From assembly GCF_003096835.1 (NCBI RefSeq), contig NZ_QENZ01000005.1, forward strand, positions 252,669 to 316,668: a DNA stretch of 64,000 nt, written 5' to 3'. The notes under the pieces were generated by a model. It did no database searches, was not told the origin of the DNA, and worked only from the letters and a program-made list of their open reading frames with translations. A program made the position numbers and the translations under genes. This DNA comes from Balneicella halophila (GTDB lineage Bacteria; Bacteroidota; Bacteroidia; Bacteroidales; Balneicellaceae). Of the stretch, positions 44,757 to 54,173 are shown piece after piece; the first letter of the stretch is position 1; the number at the start of each line of letters is the position of its first letter.

Positions 44757-44785
44757 TATAGATATAAATCTTTAAATGTATCATT

Positions 44786-45475
44786 ATGAAACGAATCGCA
44801 ATTCTTATTCTATTACTCACAAGCTTAGCTTTTAATATGAATGCCCAAACACAAGATAACAAAAATTACATAGAGGTCACAGGTGATGCAGAACTCAAAG
44901 TTACACCTGATGAAATTTATCTATCCATTGCTCTAAACGAAAAAGATGTAAAAGATCGTCGCTCACTGGACGAGCTTGAGGGTGATGTCATTGCTGTAAT
45001 GCGCAAGCTCAACATTCCTACAGACAACCTGTCTATTGCTGGGGCAAACAGCGATATGGAACGTGCATTTTGGACAGGGAAGAAAATTTATGCCAGAAAA
45101 AATTACATTCTTAAACTTACAAATGCAAATATTATTGGTCAACTACTTAGAGAATTAGAAAAGAAAGGCATTTCTAATGTAAATTTAGCAAGAGTGGATA
45201 ATAGCCAAATGGAGAAATACCGAAAAGAGGTAAAGATAATGGCAATGAAAGCTGCGAAAGACAAAGCAAATTACTTGCTGGAAGCTATTGGAGAAAAAGT
45301 CGGAAAGCCATTACTTATTCAAGAGCGAAATTACCGTCCTCCTTTTTACCGAAACACAAGTAACGTAATGATGATGAAATCTGCTGATGCCAACGGCAGA
45401 AAAAATTACGAACTTGATTTTCAAGATTTAACTCTGAAATATGAGATATTTGCTCGTTTTGAAATTGCAGAATAA
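44786..45475 (+). CDS. SIMPL-domain (DUF541) exported protein
   Basis: The 229-residue protein has a signal peptide ending near residue 20 (AFNMNAQT) and a SIMPL domain: YIEVTGDAELKVTPDEIYLSIAL at the start and KIMAMKAAKDKANYLLEAIGEKVGKPLLI in the middle. Family members are periplasmic or membrane-linked and have been connected to stress protection, but no enzyme activity is known. The DUF4298 gene follows 17 nt after the stop. Confidence 0.85.
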   Translation: MKRIAILILLLTSLAFNMNAQTQDNKNYIEVTGDAELKVTPDEIYLSIALNEKDVKDRRSLDELEGDVIAVMRKLNIPTDNLSIAGANSDMERAFWTGKKIYARKNYILKLTNANIIGQLLRELEKKGISNVNLARVDNSQMEKYRKEVKIMAMKAAKDKANYLLEAIGEKVGKPLLIQERNYRPPFYRNTSNVMMMKSADANGRKNYELDFQDLTLKYEIFARFEIAE

Positions 45476-45492
45476 CCTAAATACTATATGCT

Positions 45493-45810
45493 ATGAAAGA
45501 AGAACAAAGAAAACGTATCGAAAGAATGGAGAGCATCTTTAATGAGATGGGTGTTGCCTTGAAAAATCTTGAAGACACATTGGGTGATTGGACAGAAAAG
45601 ATGCCTTTATATGATGAATTGCTTAGTTATTATACTAGTGAGGATTGGATGATAGATTATGAAGATTCAAAAAATAGCGAGTCTTTTCCAGGTCCAGAAG
45701 AGATGTCGCAAGCTATTTTAAGTGAGGATGCCATATATGATGAAATGGTAAGATACCGCGAATTAGCGATTAGATTATTGAAATTGGCAACTTATATGAT
45801 TGAGCAATAA
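45493..45810 (+). CDS. DUF4298 family protein
   Basis: The 105-residue helical protein has the family's pattern: a first helix with RIERMESIFNEMGVALKNLE, the conserved YYTSEDWMIDYEDS, and the C-terminal LSEDAIYDEMVRYRELAIRLLKLA. It is small, acidic and lacks catalytic motifs. Function is unknown. Probably co-transcribed with the SIMPL gene. Confidence 0.8.
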   Translation: MKEEQRKRIERMESIFNEMGVALKNLEDTLGDWTEKMPLYDELLSYYTSEDWMIDYEDSKNSESFPGPEEMSQAILSEDAIYDEMVRYRELAIRLLKLATYMIEQ

Positions 45811-46073
45811 TTTGTAAAAATATCCTCGTATATAAATAACCAATATTAGCAATAAATTATGAGATGCTAAATCCCAAATGTATTAGCTAGGATGCTATTC
45901 CATATCATTGTTGATAATCAAATTTCTAATAGATGTAAGTAAAGCTGGGAATAGTTTAATAAAAGCATTAATTTATTCAAACTTATTCTAACAAAAGACT
46001 TTGAATATATTATTCAAAAATAGAGTAAAAACATCCTAACAATCCACGATACTATAAATCATCGCTTAATCAT
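45811..46073. other. AT-rich gene-free region
   Basis: No gene, RNA or terminator could be supported in this stretch before the satD operator. It contains one degenerate copy of the operator half-site (ACGATA at 46046-46051). Confidence 0.5.
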
Positions 46074-46111
46074 ACGATATTTTGAAATATCGTTTATTTA
46101 TACGATATTTG
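46074..46111 (+). promoter_or_regulatory. Palindromic operator over the satD promoter
   Basis: The arms ACGATATTT (46074-46082) and AAATATCGT (46085-46093) form a perfect dyad around TG. A third half-site, ACGATATTT, follows at 46102-46110. The promoter elements TTTG (46081-46084) and GATATTTG (46104-46111) are 19 nt apart and are fully covered by these sites. A bound protein would block transcription. The -7 box ends 4 nt before the satD ATG, so the mRNA may be leaderless. Confidence 0.7.
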
Positions 46112-46115
46112 TAAA

Positions 46116-46760
46116 ATGATAGCAGTTATTACAGGCGACATTATCGCATCACGAAAATTGGTCAACCAAAATAAATGGATGTCTCCTCTCAAAGAATTAC
46201 TTTCTACTTGGGGAGAAAGTCCATTAGATTGGAAACTGGAACGCGGTGATTTTTTTCAAATTGAAGTTGTACAGCCAAAGGAAGTACTTAAAAAGGTGCT
46301 TGAGATTAAAGCACTAATCAAAAAAGTAAAACCTCTTGAAGAACAAAAAACAAGCAGTTCTATAGACGTAAGAATGGCTATTGGAATTGGAGAGAAAACC
46401 TACACAGGAACAAGCATCTCAGAGAATAATGGCTCCGCATATATTCACTCAGGAGAGAAATTTGACAGTCTTAAAAAAGAAGATGTAACTATTGGGATTA
46501 AAAGCCCTTGGCAAGATTTTGACAGAGAAATGAATCTTTACTTAAAACTAGCTGGTCTCTTTATGGATAAATGGACTCTTTCCTCAGCCGAATTGGTTGA
46601 AATTGTACTCAAAAATCCTGATGCGACACAAGAAGTCATTGGAGAGCAACTAAACATAAAACAAAACTCCGTAAGTGGCAGGTGGTACAGAGCCCATATA
46701 GATGAGTTGCTTGCCGTTGAAAAAATGTTCCAGAAAAAAATCTCAAATTTTATTAAATGA
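46116..46760 (+). CDS. satD: SatD family protein with cyclase-like motifs and C-terminal HTH
   Basis: The 214-residue protein begins MIAVITGDIIASRK, the SatD signature. Its motifs have the order and spacing of class III nucleotidyl cyclases: D8 in VITGDI, D45 in LERGDFFQIEV, VRMAIGIGE (85-93, like RIGIHTG) and GSAYIHSGEKFD (106-117, like the GDAVN block). Residues about 155-205 (SSAELVEIVL, TQEVIGEQLNIKQNSVSGRWYRA) look like a helix-turn-helix. The usual transition-state Asn/Arg pair is not evident, so activity may be lost. It could bind the operator upstream. It overlaps the DUF3307 gene by 4 nt (ATGA). Family sure; the cyclase idea is inference. Confidence 0.8.
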   Translation: MIAVITGDIIASRKLVNQNKWMSPLKELLSTWGESPLDWKLERGDFFQIEVVQPKEVLKKVLEIKALIKKVKPLEEQKTSSSIDVRMAIGIGEKTYTGTSISENNGSAYIHSGEKFDSLKKEDVTIGIKSPWQDFDREMNLYLKLAGLFMDKWTLSSAELVEIVLKNPDATQEVIGEQLNIKQNSVSGRWYRAHIDELLAVEKMFQKKISNFIK

Positions 46761-47473
46761 TAATCCTTATAAAACTCATATTAGCCCATTTTATTGGTGA
46801 TTTTCTGCTACAACCTAAATCATGGGTTGATGAAAAGGAGAAGAAAAAGATACGTTCTCCGAAACTTTATCTGCACGCTCTTATTCACGGTGGGTTGCTA
46901 TTATTACTGCTTTGGGATTGGAATTATTGGCTTTTAGCCTTATTGCTTACTTTCATTCACGGACTAATAGACGTATTAAAACTCTACCTACAAAATGAAA
47001 AGAATAAAACGACTTGGTTTCTAATAGACCAAGGCTTGCATATCGTTAGTATTATAGCATTATGGATCGTATTTTTTCATCCTGGCATAACTGCAATGAT
47101 CAGTAGCATTTCGCAAAACTTTTGGATTTACGTGACAGCTTTAATTTTTATCACTACCGTTTCAGGAATAATAATGCAAACACTTTTATATCAATGGTCA
47201 AAAGTTTTAGATGATGCAAATAGTAGATCATTAAAAAATGCTGGGAAATATATCGGAATGCTTGAGCGCTTGTTTGTTTTTCTCTTTGTAGTTTCCGGAA
47301 ATTGGCAAGGGATAGGATTTATGTTAGCGGCCAAATCGATATTCCGTTTTGGAGATTTAAAGCAATCAAAAGATCGAAAATTGACAGAATATATTCTAAT
47401 CGGAACATTACTTAGTTTTGGAATCGCTGTAGTAACAGGCTTATTAGTCCTTTATTTAACGCAGAATATCTAA
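46757..47473 (+). CDS. DUF3307 family membrane protein
   Basis: The 238-residue protein has about six membrane segments. The N-terminus LILAHFIGDFLLQPKSWVDEK is the DUF3307 hallmark, with conserved His and Asp inside the membrane, followed by LYLHALIHGGLLLLLL and LTFIHGLIDVLKLYL. The repeated H...D motifs suggest metal or lipid binding. The ATG at 46757 overlaps the satD stop, so synthesis is coupled to SatD. DUF3307 and SatD are often neighbours in bacteria, from memory, which supports a shared function. No activity is known. Confidence 0.8.
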   Translation: MIILIKLILAHFIGDFLLQPKSWVDEKEKKKIRSPKLYLHALIHGGLLLLLLWDWNYWLLALLLTFIHGLIDVLKLYLQNEKNKTTWFLIDQGLHIVSIIALWIVFFHPGITAMISSISQNFWIYVTALIFITTVSGIIMQTLLYQWSKVLDDANSRSLKNAGKYIGMLERLFVFLFVVSGNWQGIGFMLAAKSIFRFGDLKQSKDRKLTEYILIGTLLSFGIAVVTGLLVLYLTQNI

Positions 47474-47510
47474 TATAACATTAGATTAGTAAGAAACTAG
47501 CAAATTTTAT

Positions 47511-47546
47511 AAAAAACAAGACGAGATTTTTAAAAATCTCGTCTTG
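47511..47546 (-). terminator. Terminator of the truncated barrel gene
   Basis: A perfect 15-bp palindrome (arms CAAGACGAGATTTTT and AAAAATCTCGTCTTG, 47517-47546) is followed on the minus strand by TTTTTT. There is no T-run on the plus strand, so it belongs to the minus-strand gene fragment. Confidence 0.8.
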
Positions 47547-47580
47547 AACATTAAACTATTTATATAACTGAATAAGCTTA

Positions 47581-47810
47581 TTAAAATAAATCTACAGCAA
47601 TCTGCATTCTTGCTATTTCAACAGATGGATTCCACAAGAAAGTTGAATGTACAGGCAATGTATAATTACCTATCTTGACATCTTTATTTGCAGTAAAACC
47701 AACGTTTACGATGTCAAATGAATTTTCTCCATCTCCATATAAATGTGTATCTCCATCAAAAGCGAAACCTGCACCTAAATGTGCATGAACGTTAATCTTG
47801 CTTGATTGAT
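47581..47810 (-). pseudogene. C-terminal fragment of an outer-membrane barrel or exported protein
   Basis: About 75 residues remain, running KINVHAHLGAGFAFDGD, FDIVNVGFTANKDVKIG, YTLPVHSTFLWNP to a hydrophobic alternating end (MQIAVDLF) and a natural stop with terminator. The alternating pattern and terminal Phe are those of an outer-membrane barrel C-terminus. The 5' part, signal peptide and promoter are missing: upstream codons run into the DeoR fragment on the other strand. Family not identified. Confidence 0.65.
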
Positions 47811-48287
47811 ATAATTGCATCTGGAACAACTGTATTGTTCTTAGCAAGACAGATTCAAGACACTGAAAGACTTACAGTATTATCAAGCTCATTAACTATT
47901 TCAATAGAATTGGCAGCTCTAAGCAATGTCGAAATCATTCAATTAGGAGGGCCAGTTCGCAAAAGCTCAGCTTCAACTATTGGGGTTGCTGCTCAAAACA
48001 TGATTCAGCAATTTTCTACGAATACTCTTTTTTTAGGGGTAGATGGCATTGATTTAAATTTTGGAATCAGTACAACCAATCAAGAAGTAGCAGAACTAAA
48101 TAAATTGATGATTAAAAATACTGACAGAGTTGTTGTTCTAGCAGACTCTACAAAAATGAATAAAAAAGGTTTTGGAAGAATATGTGATATAGAAGATATA
48201 GATATCATAATAACTGATGACAATACCAAACCTTCTTATATACATAGCTTAGAAGAAAGAGGTATAGAAGTAATCGTAGCCTCATAA
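47805..48287 (+). pseudogene. C-terminal sensor domain of a DeoR-family regulator, 5' truncated
   Basis: The frame begins abruptly at about ASGTTVLFLARQI, the start of the DeoR effector domain, and continues with NVEIIQLGGPVRKSSASTIG, TLFLGVDGIDLNFGISTTNQEVAELNKLMI and VVVLADSTKMNKKGFGRI to a natural C-terminus. The first 75 or so residues of a normal DeoR protein (about 250), including the DNA-binding helix-turn-helix, are absent. The remaining 160 residues cannot act as a repressor. Loss of the 5' end coincides with loss of the 5' end of the neighbouring gene. Confidence 0.8.
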
Positions 48288-48302
48288 AACTTTTATTGAT
48301 AC

Positions 48303-48340
48303 TAAAACAAAGCCGATACTCTTTTAAGAATATCGGCTTA
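48303..48340 (-). terminator. Terminator of the tricorn-like gene
   Basis: AAGCCGATA (48310-48318) and TATCGGCTT (48331-48339) form a nine-pair stem with inner TCTT/AAGA pairs. On the minus strand it is followed by TTTGTTTT. It may also stop transcription of the DeoR fragment on the plus strand. Confidence 0.75.
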
Positions 48341-48360
48341 TTTGTAGGGAAGAAATAGTT

Positions 48361-51300
48361 TTACTTCACCTTTTTCATTAATACTTTAACAGCTGTTTCT
48401 AATTGTTGGTCAACTCCTTTAGTAATCTTATCAGGCATATTTTTAACTTGAATATCAGGTTGTGTTTCGTTATTCTCTAGCCACTCTCCTGCTTTGTTTC
48501 TTGCACTTACGGGTATTGACCCCCATAGCACTTTACCATTCTGCAACATTTCCCAACCTGCAAAACTACAGGTTCCAGGAACAGGCATACCAATCAATTC
48601 TCCGATGTTCAAATCAGTGTACATGCTTGAAAAACAATGACCATCACTATAGTTTGCTTCATTAGCTAACGCCACAGATGGCTTTGTCCAACGGAAGGAA
48701 GGTTCATAGCCCACTGTTCGTCCTTCTATTGCATATTCTATAAAGTTATCTCCTGTCAAAAACATACTTAAATCGCCAACTAAATCGCCACCACCATTAA
48801 AACGGGTATCAACAATTAAGCCTTTTGCATCATAATATTTACCCATAACGTGTTCATAAACATTGCGAAAAACACCGTCATTCATGCCAGAAAGATGCAC
48901 ATAACCTAAAGTTCCATTACTCAATCGCTCTACATCCTTCTCATTCTGTTTTACCCAACGGTCATATAGTAATGTACGCTGCTCTCCTAAACTTATAGGC
49001 TTTACTGTTACATAAAAATCTTTTTTGCCTTTTCCATAAAGTTTCAATGCTGTGTATTTACCCGCTTTACGATTTAAATATTTTGCATAATCTGTATCAG
49101 TTATTGGCTCTCCATCTATTTCTGTAATAATCATTCCTTTCTCAACATCAAGGTCGCTCTTGTCTAAAGGTCCTCCTTTAATAATTTCAGTAATTTTAAT
49201 CCCTTGTCCTTCATAATCATAATCGATAAAAGTTCCCAAGGAGGCTGTCTTATCACCATTAGGTGCTCTGTGATAATAACGAGCACCACTATGCGAAACG
49301 TTCAATTCACCTAACATCTCGGACAATAACTCTGTAAATTCAAAATCGTTACCGATATTCTTCAATTTAGGTTCATAATTAGCACGCAGCTTTTCCCAAT
49401 CAGCACCATGATAATCAGAAATGTAAAACATCCCTTTATTACGTTCATACACGTGGTCGAACATTTGCTGACGTTCTGCAACTACATCTAAAGAAATCTC
49501 TCCTCCGAGAGAAATTCCTTTAGAACTTCCTTTCTCAATATCAATCTTTGAAATACGACCATCGCCCAATAGGAATAGTTGTTCCATTTTTTCATCCCAT
49601 TGCAAACTACCCTTCTTCACTCCTAACTTAACGAGCATCTTCGTTTCTTTAGTACGTAAATTTGTTTTCCAAAGATTCATGCCTTTTTCAAAACGTGCTA
49701 AGTAATACAGTTCTTGTACATCTTTAGAAAGGACAGCATCTCCTAAACGCGAAGAATGAATTGTCAATCGCTCCTTCCGATTTTCAATTCCATCTAATTC
49801 TATTTTTACTTCTACGGGTTTGATTTCCTCTTCTTTACCTTTCTTTTCTTCCTTCGTCTTATCTTTTTCTTTACCTTCCTTATCTTCTTTCTCTTTATCC
49901 TCAATCTCTTTCAGCAACTCATATTCATCTTTACTCAAATTGAAACGGTCCCAAGCTTCTTTGGTTAAGAACATTGAATACACATCTAACTGGCGTGAAC
50001 CGCTATTTGCAGAAGAACGCAAGCCGTGACGGTCGCTAAACCACAGGATTTGTTTTCCTTCATCAGCCCATTGTGGAGAATAATCACCATAACCGCTTTC
50101 GGTAAGGTTAACCACCGAGTCTGGTTTGTTTGCTGACACCAATAACACTTCTGAATTGGCTAATACAGGAGAATATTCAACTAGCAACCATTTACTATCT
50201 GGACTCCATGTAAAATATTGGTCACCTTCACTCATGTACAGCAATTTATCGCCATCAAGTAATGTTCGTGTCTTTTTTGATTCTACATTGTAAGTTTTCA
50301 AAGTAGACCGATTTTCGATATAAGCAATCTCCTTTCCATCGGGAGAATATTTAGGTTCATAATTGCTGTTTATATTTTCAATAACTGCTTCCTCTTTCAA
50401 TAACGTGGAAGCAAAGAAGTAAGGCTCATGGTCATTTACTTTGGATGTTTGATAAATGCTCCACTTTGCATCACGCTCACTTGCATAAAGAATATGTTTT
50501 CCATCTGGAGAAAAACTCACAAAGCGTTCCGGTGCAGGAGTATTGGTAATACGTTTGTGCATTTTACCTTTTACTGAAGACACAAACACTTCACCGCGAA
50601 CAATATAAGCGACTTCTTTACCATCAGGTGAAACAGCCATTTCACTCACGTTTCCACTTACATTAATCAGTTGATGACGATTTGTTTTAGCTCCCGTACG
50701 AACGTGGACATTTATTTTTACAGGCTCCGCTCCCACTTTTTGCGTATATATAGAGCCATTATAAGTATAACAGAGCAATCCATTTTTAGAAATACTCAAG
50801 GAACGAACAGGGTGCTCTTTAAAATCTGAAATTTGCTGAGCATTTTGTCCGTTTAAATCCATACTATGAACATTAAATGTTCCACTACGCTCGCTCAAGA
50901 AATAAATTGTTTTTTCATCAGGTGAAAATACGGGATGACGGTCTTCTCCTTTAAAAGAAGTTATCATCGTGTGCATCTTATTTTTCACATCATATTTCCA
51001 AATATCACGAGTTATTGCTGATTTATGATGCTTACGAAAGGTATTCTCACCTCCTTTTTTATCATGATATAGCATAAGACTACCATCACTACTCACTTTA
51101 GCATATTCGGCAGGAATTGTAAATATTTGCTGTACACGCCCTCCATCAACAGGAACTTTATAGAGCTCAGGTTGCGAACCCGTCGGATACTGACGATGAT
51201 TTACGTCATCTAAGCGTTGTCCGCCAAAAATCACATATTTATCATCTTCTGAAAATGTATAAGGTGTTTCATTATTAGAATGAAAGGTCAATCGTTTCAC

Positions 51301-51591
51301 TTCTCCGCCTTTTTGAACATCGATAATGAATAAATCGAAATTCCCATATCGGTTAGATGCAAAACAAATTTTTGTACCATCATTACTCCAAACGGCTTCA
51401 TAATCATGGTCTTTATGGAAAGTCAATGGGCGAGCTTCTCCACCAACTGATGGAACAGTATAAATGTCCCCTTTGTAAGTAAATGCAATTGAAGTACCGT
51501 CTGGAGAAATAGACGTATAACGAAACCACTCATCATTAGCTTGTACAGAAACTTGTACAAAAAACGCCACTACTAAAAAAACGTATCTCAT
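48361..51591 (-). CDS. Tricorn-protease-like exported S41 peptidase
   Basis: The protein has 1076 residues from the ATG at 51591, where MRYVFLVVAFFVQVSVQA is a signal peptide; an upstream TTG start (51609) would spoil it. Repeated WD40-like PD40 units (VSPDGKEVAYIV, FSPDGKHILYAS) form two propellers to about 560, then a charged linker rich in Lys/Glu (about 570-605). A tricorn-type core domain follows, then a PDZ domain (about 840-900) and an S41 core with VDTRFNGGGDLVGD and the nucleophile Ser in NYSDGHCFSS near 981. It should degrade peptides in the periplasm. Confidence 0.9.
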   Translation of the reverse strand: MRYVFLVVAFFVQVSVQANDEWFRYTSISPDGTSIAFTYKGDIYTVPSVGGEARPLTFHKDHDYEAVWSNDGTKICFASNRYGNFDLFIIDVQKGGEVKRLTFHSNNETPYTFSEDDKYVIFGGQRLDDVNHRQYPTGSQPELYKVPVDGGRVQQIFTIPAEYAKVSSDGSLMLYHDKKGGENTFRKHHKSAITRDIWKYDVKNKMHTMITSFKGEDRHPVFSPDEKTIYFLSERSGTFNVHSMDLNGQNAQQISDFKEHPVRSLSISKNGLLCYTYNGSIYTQKVGAEPVKINVHVRTGAKTNRHQLINVSGNVSEMAVSPDGKEVAYIVRGEVFVSSVKGKMHKRITNTPAPERFVSFSPDGKHILYASERDAKWSIYQTSKVNDHEPYFFASTLLKEEAVIENINSNYEPKYSPDGKEIAYIENRSTLKTYNVESKKTRTLLDGDKLLYMSEGDQYFTWSPDSKWLLVEYSPVLANSEVLLVSANKPDSVVNLTESGYGDYSPQWADEGKQILWFSDRHGLRSSANSGSRQLDVYSMFLTKEAWDRFNLSKDEYELLKEIEDKEKEDKEGKEKDKTKEEKKGKEEEIKPVEVKIELDGIENRKERLTIHSSRLGDAVLSKDVQELYYLARFEKGMNLWKTNLRTKETKMLVKLGVKKGSLQWDEKMEQLFLLGDGRISKIDIEKGSSKGISLGGEISLDVVAERQQMFDHVYERNKGMFYISDYHGADWEKLRANYEPKLKNIGNDFEFTELLSEMLGELNVSHSGARYYHRAPNGDKTASLGTFIDYDYEGQGIKITEIIKGGPLDKSDLDVEKGMIITEIDGEPITDTDYAKYLNRKAGKYTALKLYGKGKKDFYVTVKPISLGEQRTLLYDRWVKQNEKDVERLSNGTLGYVHLSGMNDGVFRNVYEHVMGKYYDAKGLIVDTRFNGGGDLVGDLSMFLTGDNFIEYAIEGRTVGYEPSFRWTKPSVALANEANYSDGHCFSSMYTDLNIGELIGMPVPGTCSFAGWEMLQNGKVLWGSIPVSARNKAGEWLENNETQPDIQVKNMPDKITKGVDQQLETAVKVLMKKVK

Positions 51592-51720
51592 AGATATAAA
51601 TTTTAACAATTATTTTATTTCTTTTTAAATATCTCGCAGGATATTAGTTAGTTTCTCCGAACTCTTTTTGATATTTTAGCGAAAATAACACAAAGAATCT
51701 GAACAACCTTATACTTCAAC

Positions 51721-51751
51721 AAAAAGCCGACATACTTTACAGCATATCGGC
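51721..51751 (-). terminator. Terminator of the riboflavin operon
   Basis: On the minus strand GCCGATAT pairs with ATGTCGGC and is followed by TTTTTG, 25 nt past the ribH stop. Confidence 0.8.
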
Positions 51752-51775
51752 CTATTTGTTCACAGAATTTAGTTC

Positions 51776-52237
51776 TTAGAACTTCTCTAATAAATTTACC
51801 ATTTCTATTGCTGTGTTTACAGCCTCAGCACCTTTATTTCCTGCCTTTGTTCCTGCACGCTCTATAGCTTGCTCAATAGAATCTGTGGTTAACACACCAA
51901 AAATCACCGGCTTTTCAGATTGTAAGCTTACTTGTGCTATCCCTTTAGATACTTCCGATGCCACGTAGTCAAAATGTGGTGTATTTCCACGGATTACTGC
52001 TCCTAAACAAACGACTGCGTCATAAACTCCGGAGTTTACCATCTTTTTAGCTACCAACGGAATTTCAAAAGCTCCGGGTACCCAAGCTACAGTAATATCT
52101 TCTTTGATTACTCCATGACGAACAGCAGCATCTACGGCTCCATCTAATAATTTTGAACCAATAAATTCATTAAATCGTCCCACTACGATTCCTAATCGTA
52201 ATTCACTCGCAATCAGTTTTCCTTCTAATATATTCAT
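51776..52237 (-). CDS. ribH: 6,7-dimethyl-8-ribityllumazine synthase
   Basis: The 153-residue protein has [37 protein letters not shown] and the catalytic His in [20 protein letters not shown]. It condenses the pyrimidinedione with DHBP in the penultimate step of riboflavin synthesis and assembles as pentamers or 60-mers. Last gene of the rib operon, 8 nt after ribBA. Confidence 0.95.
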   Translation of the reverse strand: MNILEGKLIASELRLGIVVGRFNEFIGSKLLDGAVDAAVRHGVIKEDITVAWVPGAFEIPLVAKKMVNSGVYDAVVCLGAVIRGNTPHFDYVASEVSKGIAQVSLQSEKPVIFGVLTTDSIEQAIERAGTKAGNKGAEAVNTAIEMVNLLEKF

Positions 52238-52245
52238 CTTATTAA

Positions 52246-53469
52246 TTATTTTAAAATAGTTTCTTTTTCTAAATTAGGTAATAGATGTCCCATTTTGTCA
52301 TGCTTCGTTTTCATATAAGCAAAATTCTTTTCGTTATGGTTCATCTCTATAGGCACTCTATCTACGATTTCTAAACCAAATCCTTCTAATCCAGTGATTT
52401 TTTGTGGATTATTTGTCATTAGACGCATTTTTCTTACCCCTAAGTCAGCTAAAATTTCAGCACCAATTCCATAGTCTCTTTGGTCTGCCTTGAAACCTAA
52501 TGCTAAATTAGCCTCTACGGTATCCATTCCTGCATCTTGAAGATGATAGGCTCTCAATTTATTTATCAAACCAATGCCTCGACCCTCTTGTCTCATATAA
52601 AGTAACACTCCACTTCCTTCTTCATTGATACGGCGTAAAGCTTCATTCATTTGCTCTCCGCAATCACAACGCAGTGAGCCGAAAGCGTCACCGGTAAGGC
52701 ACTCCGAATGCACTCGTACTAAGGTTTCACGCTCTGGGTCTATTTCACCTTTGACCAAAGCCACATGATGTTCGCCGTTTATTTTATTCACATAACCATA
52801 AGCTTTAAACTCTCCAAATTTCGTCGGCATAGCAGCAACAGTAACTCGCTCAGCCAACTTCCCATCTTGTTTCCTTCGGTACTTTATTAAGTCTGCAATA
52901 CTTATCATCTTGAGACCTTCTTCTTTTGCAAACTTCTCTAATTCCGGCATGCGAGCCATTTCGCCATCTTCTTTTATGATTTCGCAAATCACTCCGGCAG
53001 GAAATAAGCCCGCCAGGCGAGCCATGTCGACTGCAGCTTCAGTGTGTCCTTGACGAACAAGCACACCATTAGGCTTGGCAACCAATGGAAAAATATGTCC
53101 TGGTCTGCTTAAATCTCCCGGTTTAGAGTCCGGGTCTATAATTGTCTTAATCGTATGTGCTCGCTCAGAAGCTGAAATACCTGTATGACAATCTGCTGCA
53201 TCAACAGAAACGGTAAAAGCTGTTTGGTGCGAATCGGTATTCTTAGCAACCATCATATCAATATCCAGTTCTTTCATTCGTCCCTGAATGATAGGCATAC
53301 ATATTAAACCACCTGCCTTTTTTATCATATAATTGATATCTTTTGGCGTCACTTTTTCGGCTGCCATTACTAAATCGCCTTCATTTTCTCTGTCTTCATC
53401 ATCAACAATGATGATTTGTTCGCCTCGGCGGATTGCTTCTATTGCTGATTCTATTGTATCTAATGCCAT
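52246..53469 (-). CDS. ribBA: Bifunctional DHBP synthase / GTP cyclohydrolase II
   Basis: This 407-residue fusion has DHBP synthase in residues 1-200 ([36 protein letters not shown]). GTP cyclohydrolase II lies in 205-400 with zinc cysteines in [16 protein letters not shown] and the GTP site [13 protein letters not shown] and YGIGAEIL. It supplies both entry branches of riboflavin synthesis. The gene is 42 nt after ribE, and both domains keep the key residues. Confidence 0.95.
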   Translation of the reverse strand: MALDTIESAIEAIRRGEQIIIVDDEDRENEGDLVMAAEKVTPKDINYMIKKAGGLICMPIIQGRMKELDIDMMVAKNTDSHQTAFTVSVDAADCHTGISASERAHTIKTIIDPDSKPGDLSRPGHIFPLVAKPNGVLVRQGHTEAAVDMARLAGLFPAGVICEIIKEDGEMARMPELEKFAKEEGLKMISIADLIKYRRKQDGKLAERVTVAAMPTKFGEFKAYGYVNKINGEHHVALVKGEIDPERETLVRVHSECLTGDAFGSLRCDCGEQMNEALRRINEEGSGVLLYMRQEGRGIGLINKLRAYHLQDAGMDTVEANLALGFKADQRDYGIGAEILADLGVRKMRLMTNNPQKITGLEGFGLEIVDRVPIEMNHNEKNFAYMKTKHDKMGHLLPNLEKETILK

Positions 53470-53511
53470 TGCATCTATATTTTAATAATGTTAAATATTT
53501 TGATGAATTGA

Positions 53512-54162
53512 TTATAAAAACCCATTCTCACTTAAAAATTTCATATCTACTTTAGAGCTTGTTGTTTCTTTTTCTTTGAAACCTAACAATCGTTCTGTGT
53601 ATTTTGCTAGCACATCCATCTCTACATTGACCCAATCGCCTTCTTTCTTCTTGGAAAGCGTGGTGTCTTCTTGTGTTACAGGTATCGTGCTCACTGAAAA
53701 TGTTTGTTCTTCTAAAGTTGCTACAGTCAAACTAATACCATCGACAGCTACAGAACCTTTTTCGATTAAATAACGCATCGTTTCTTGTGGAACCTCTACT
53801 GTAACCCAACGTGCAATGTCTTCATGACGAATATTGGTAATTTTAGCCTTACAGTCAATATGTCCTGAAACCAAATGCCCTCCAAGGCGAGTGCTCAGTT
53901 GCAACGCTCGCTCCAGATTAACTCGTGAACCAATAGTCAAATCACCTAAAGTGGAATTTCTTAATGTCTGCGCCATCACATCCGCTGTAAAGGTGTTCCC
54001 ATCTATCGTGGCAACTGTAAGACAAACACCATCGGTAGCTACGCTGTCTCCATATTTTAAATCATGTAACACTTTATTTGCGCTAATCGTTAACCGACTA
54101 GACTTTGTTCCTCTACTAATGCTTTGTATTACTCCTATTTCTTCAATTATTCCTGTAAACAC
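53512..54162 (-). CDS. ribE: Riboflavin synthase, alpha subunit
   Basis: The 216-residue protein has two lumazine-binding repeats. The first starts MFTGIIEEIGVIQSI with DSVATDGVCLTVA, and the second is LGGHLVSGHIDCKAKI with GSVAVDGISLTVA. It dismutates two lumazine molecules to riboflavin. It follows ribD by 11 nt in the operon. Confidence 0.95.
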   Translation of the reverse strand: MFTGIIEEIGVIQSISRGTKSSRLTISANKVLHDLKYGDSVATDGVCLTVATIDGNTFTADVMAQTLRNSTLGDLTIGSRVNLERALQLSTRLGGHLVSGHIDCKAKITNIRHEDIARWVTVEVPQETMRYLIEKGSVAVDGISLTVATLEEQTFSVSTIPVTQEDTTLSKKKEGDWVNVEMDVLAKYTERLLGFKEKETTSSKVDMKFLSENGFL

Positions 54163-54173
54163 TTTATACTTCT

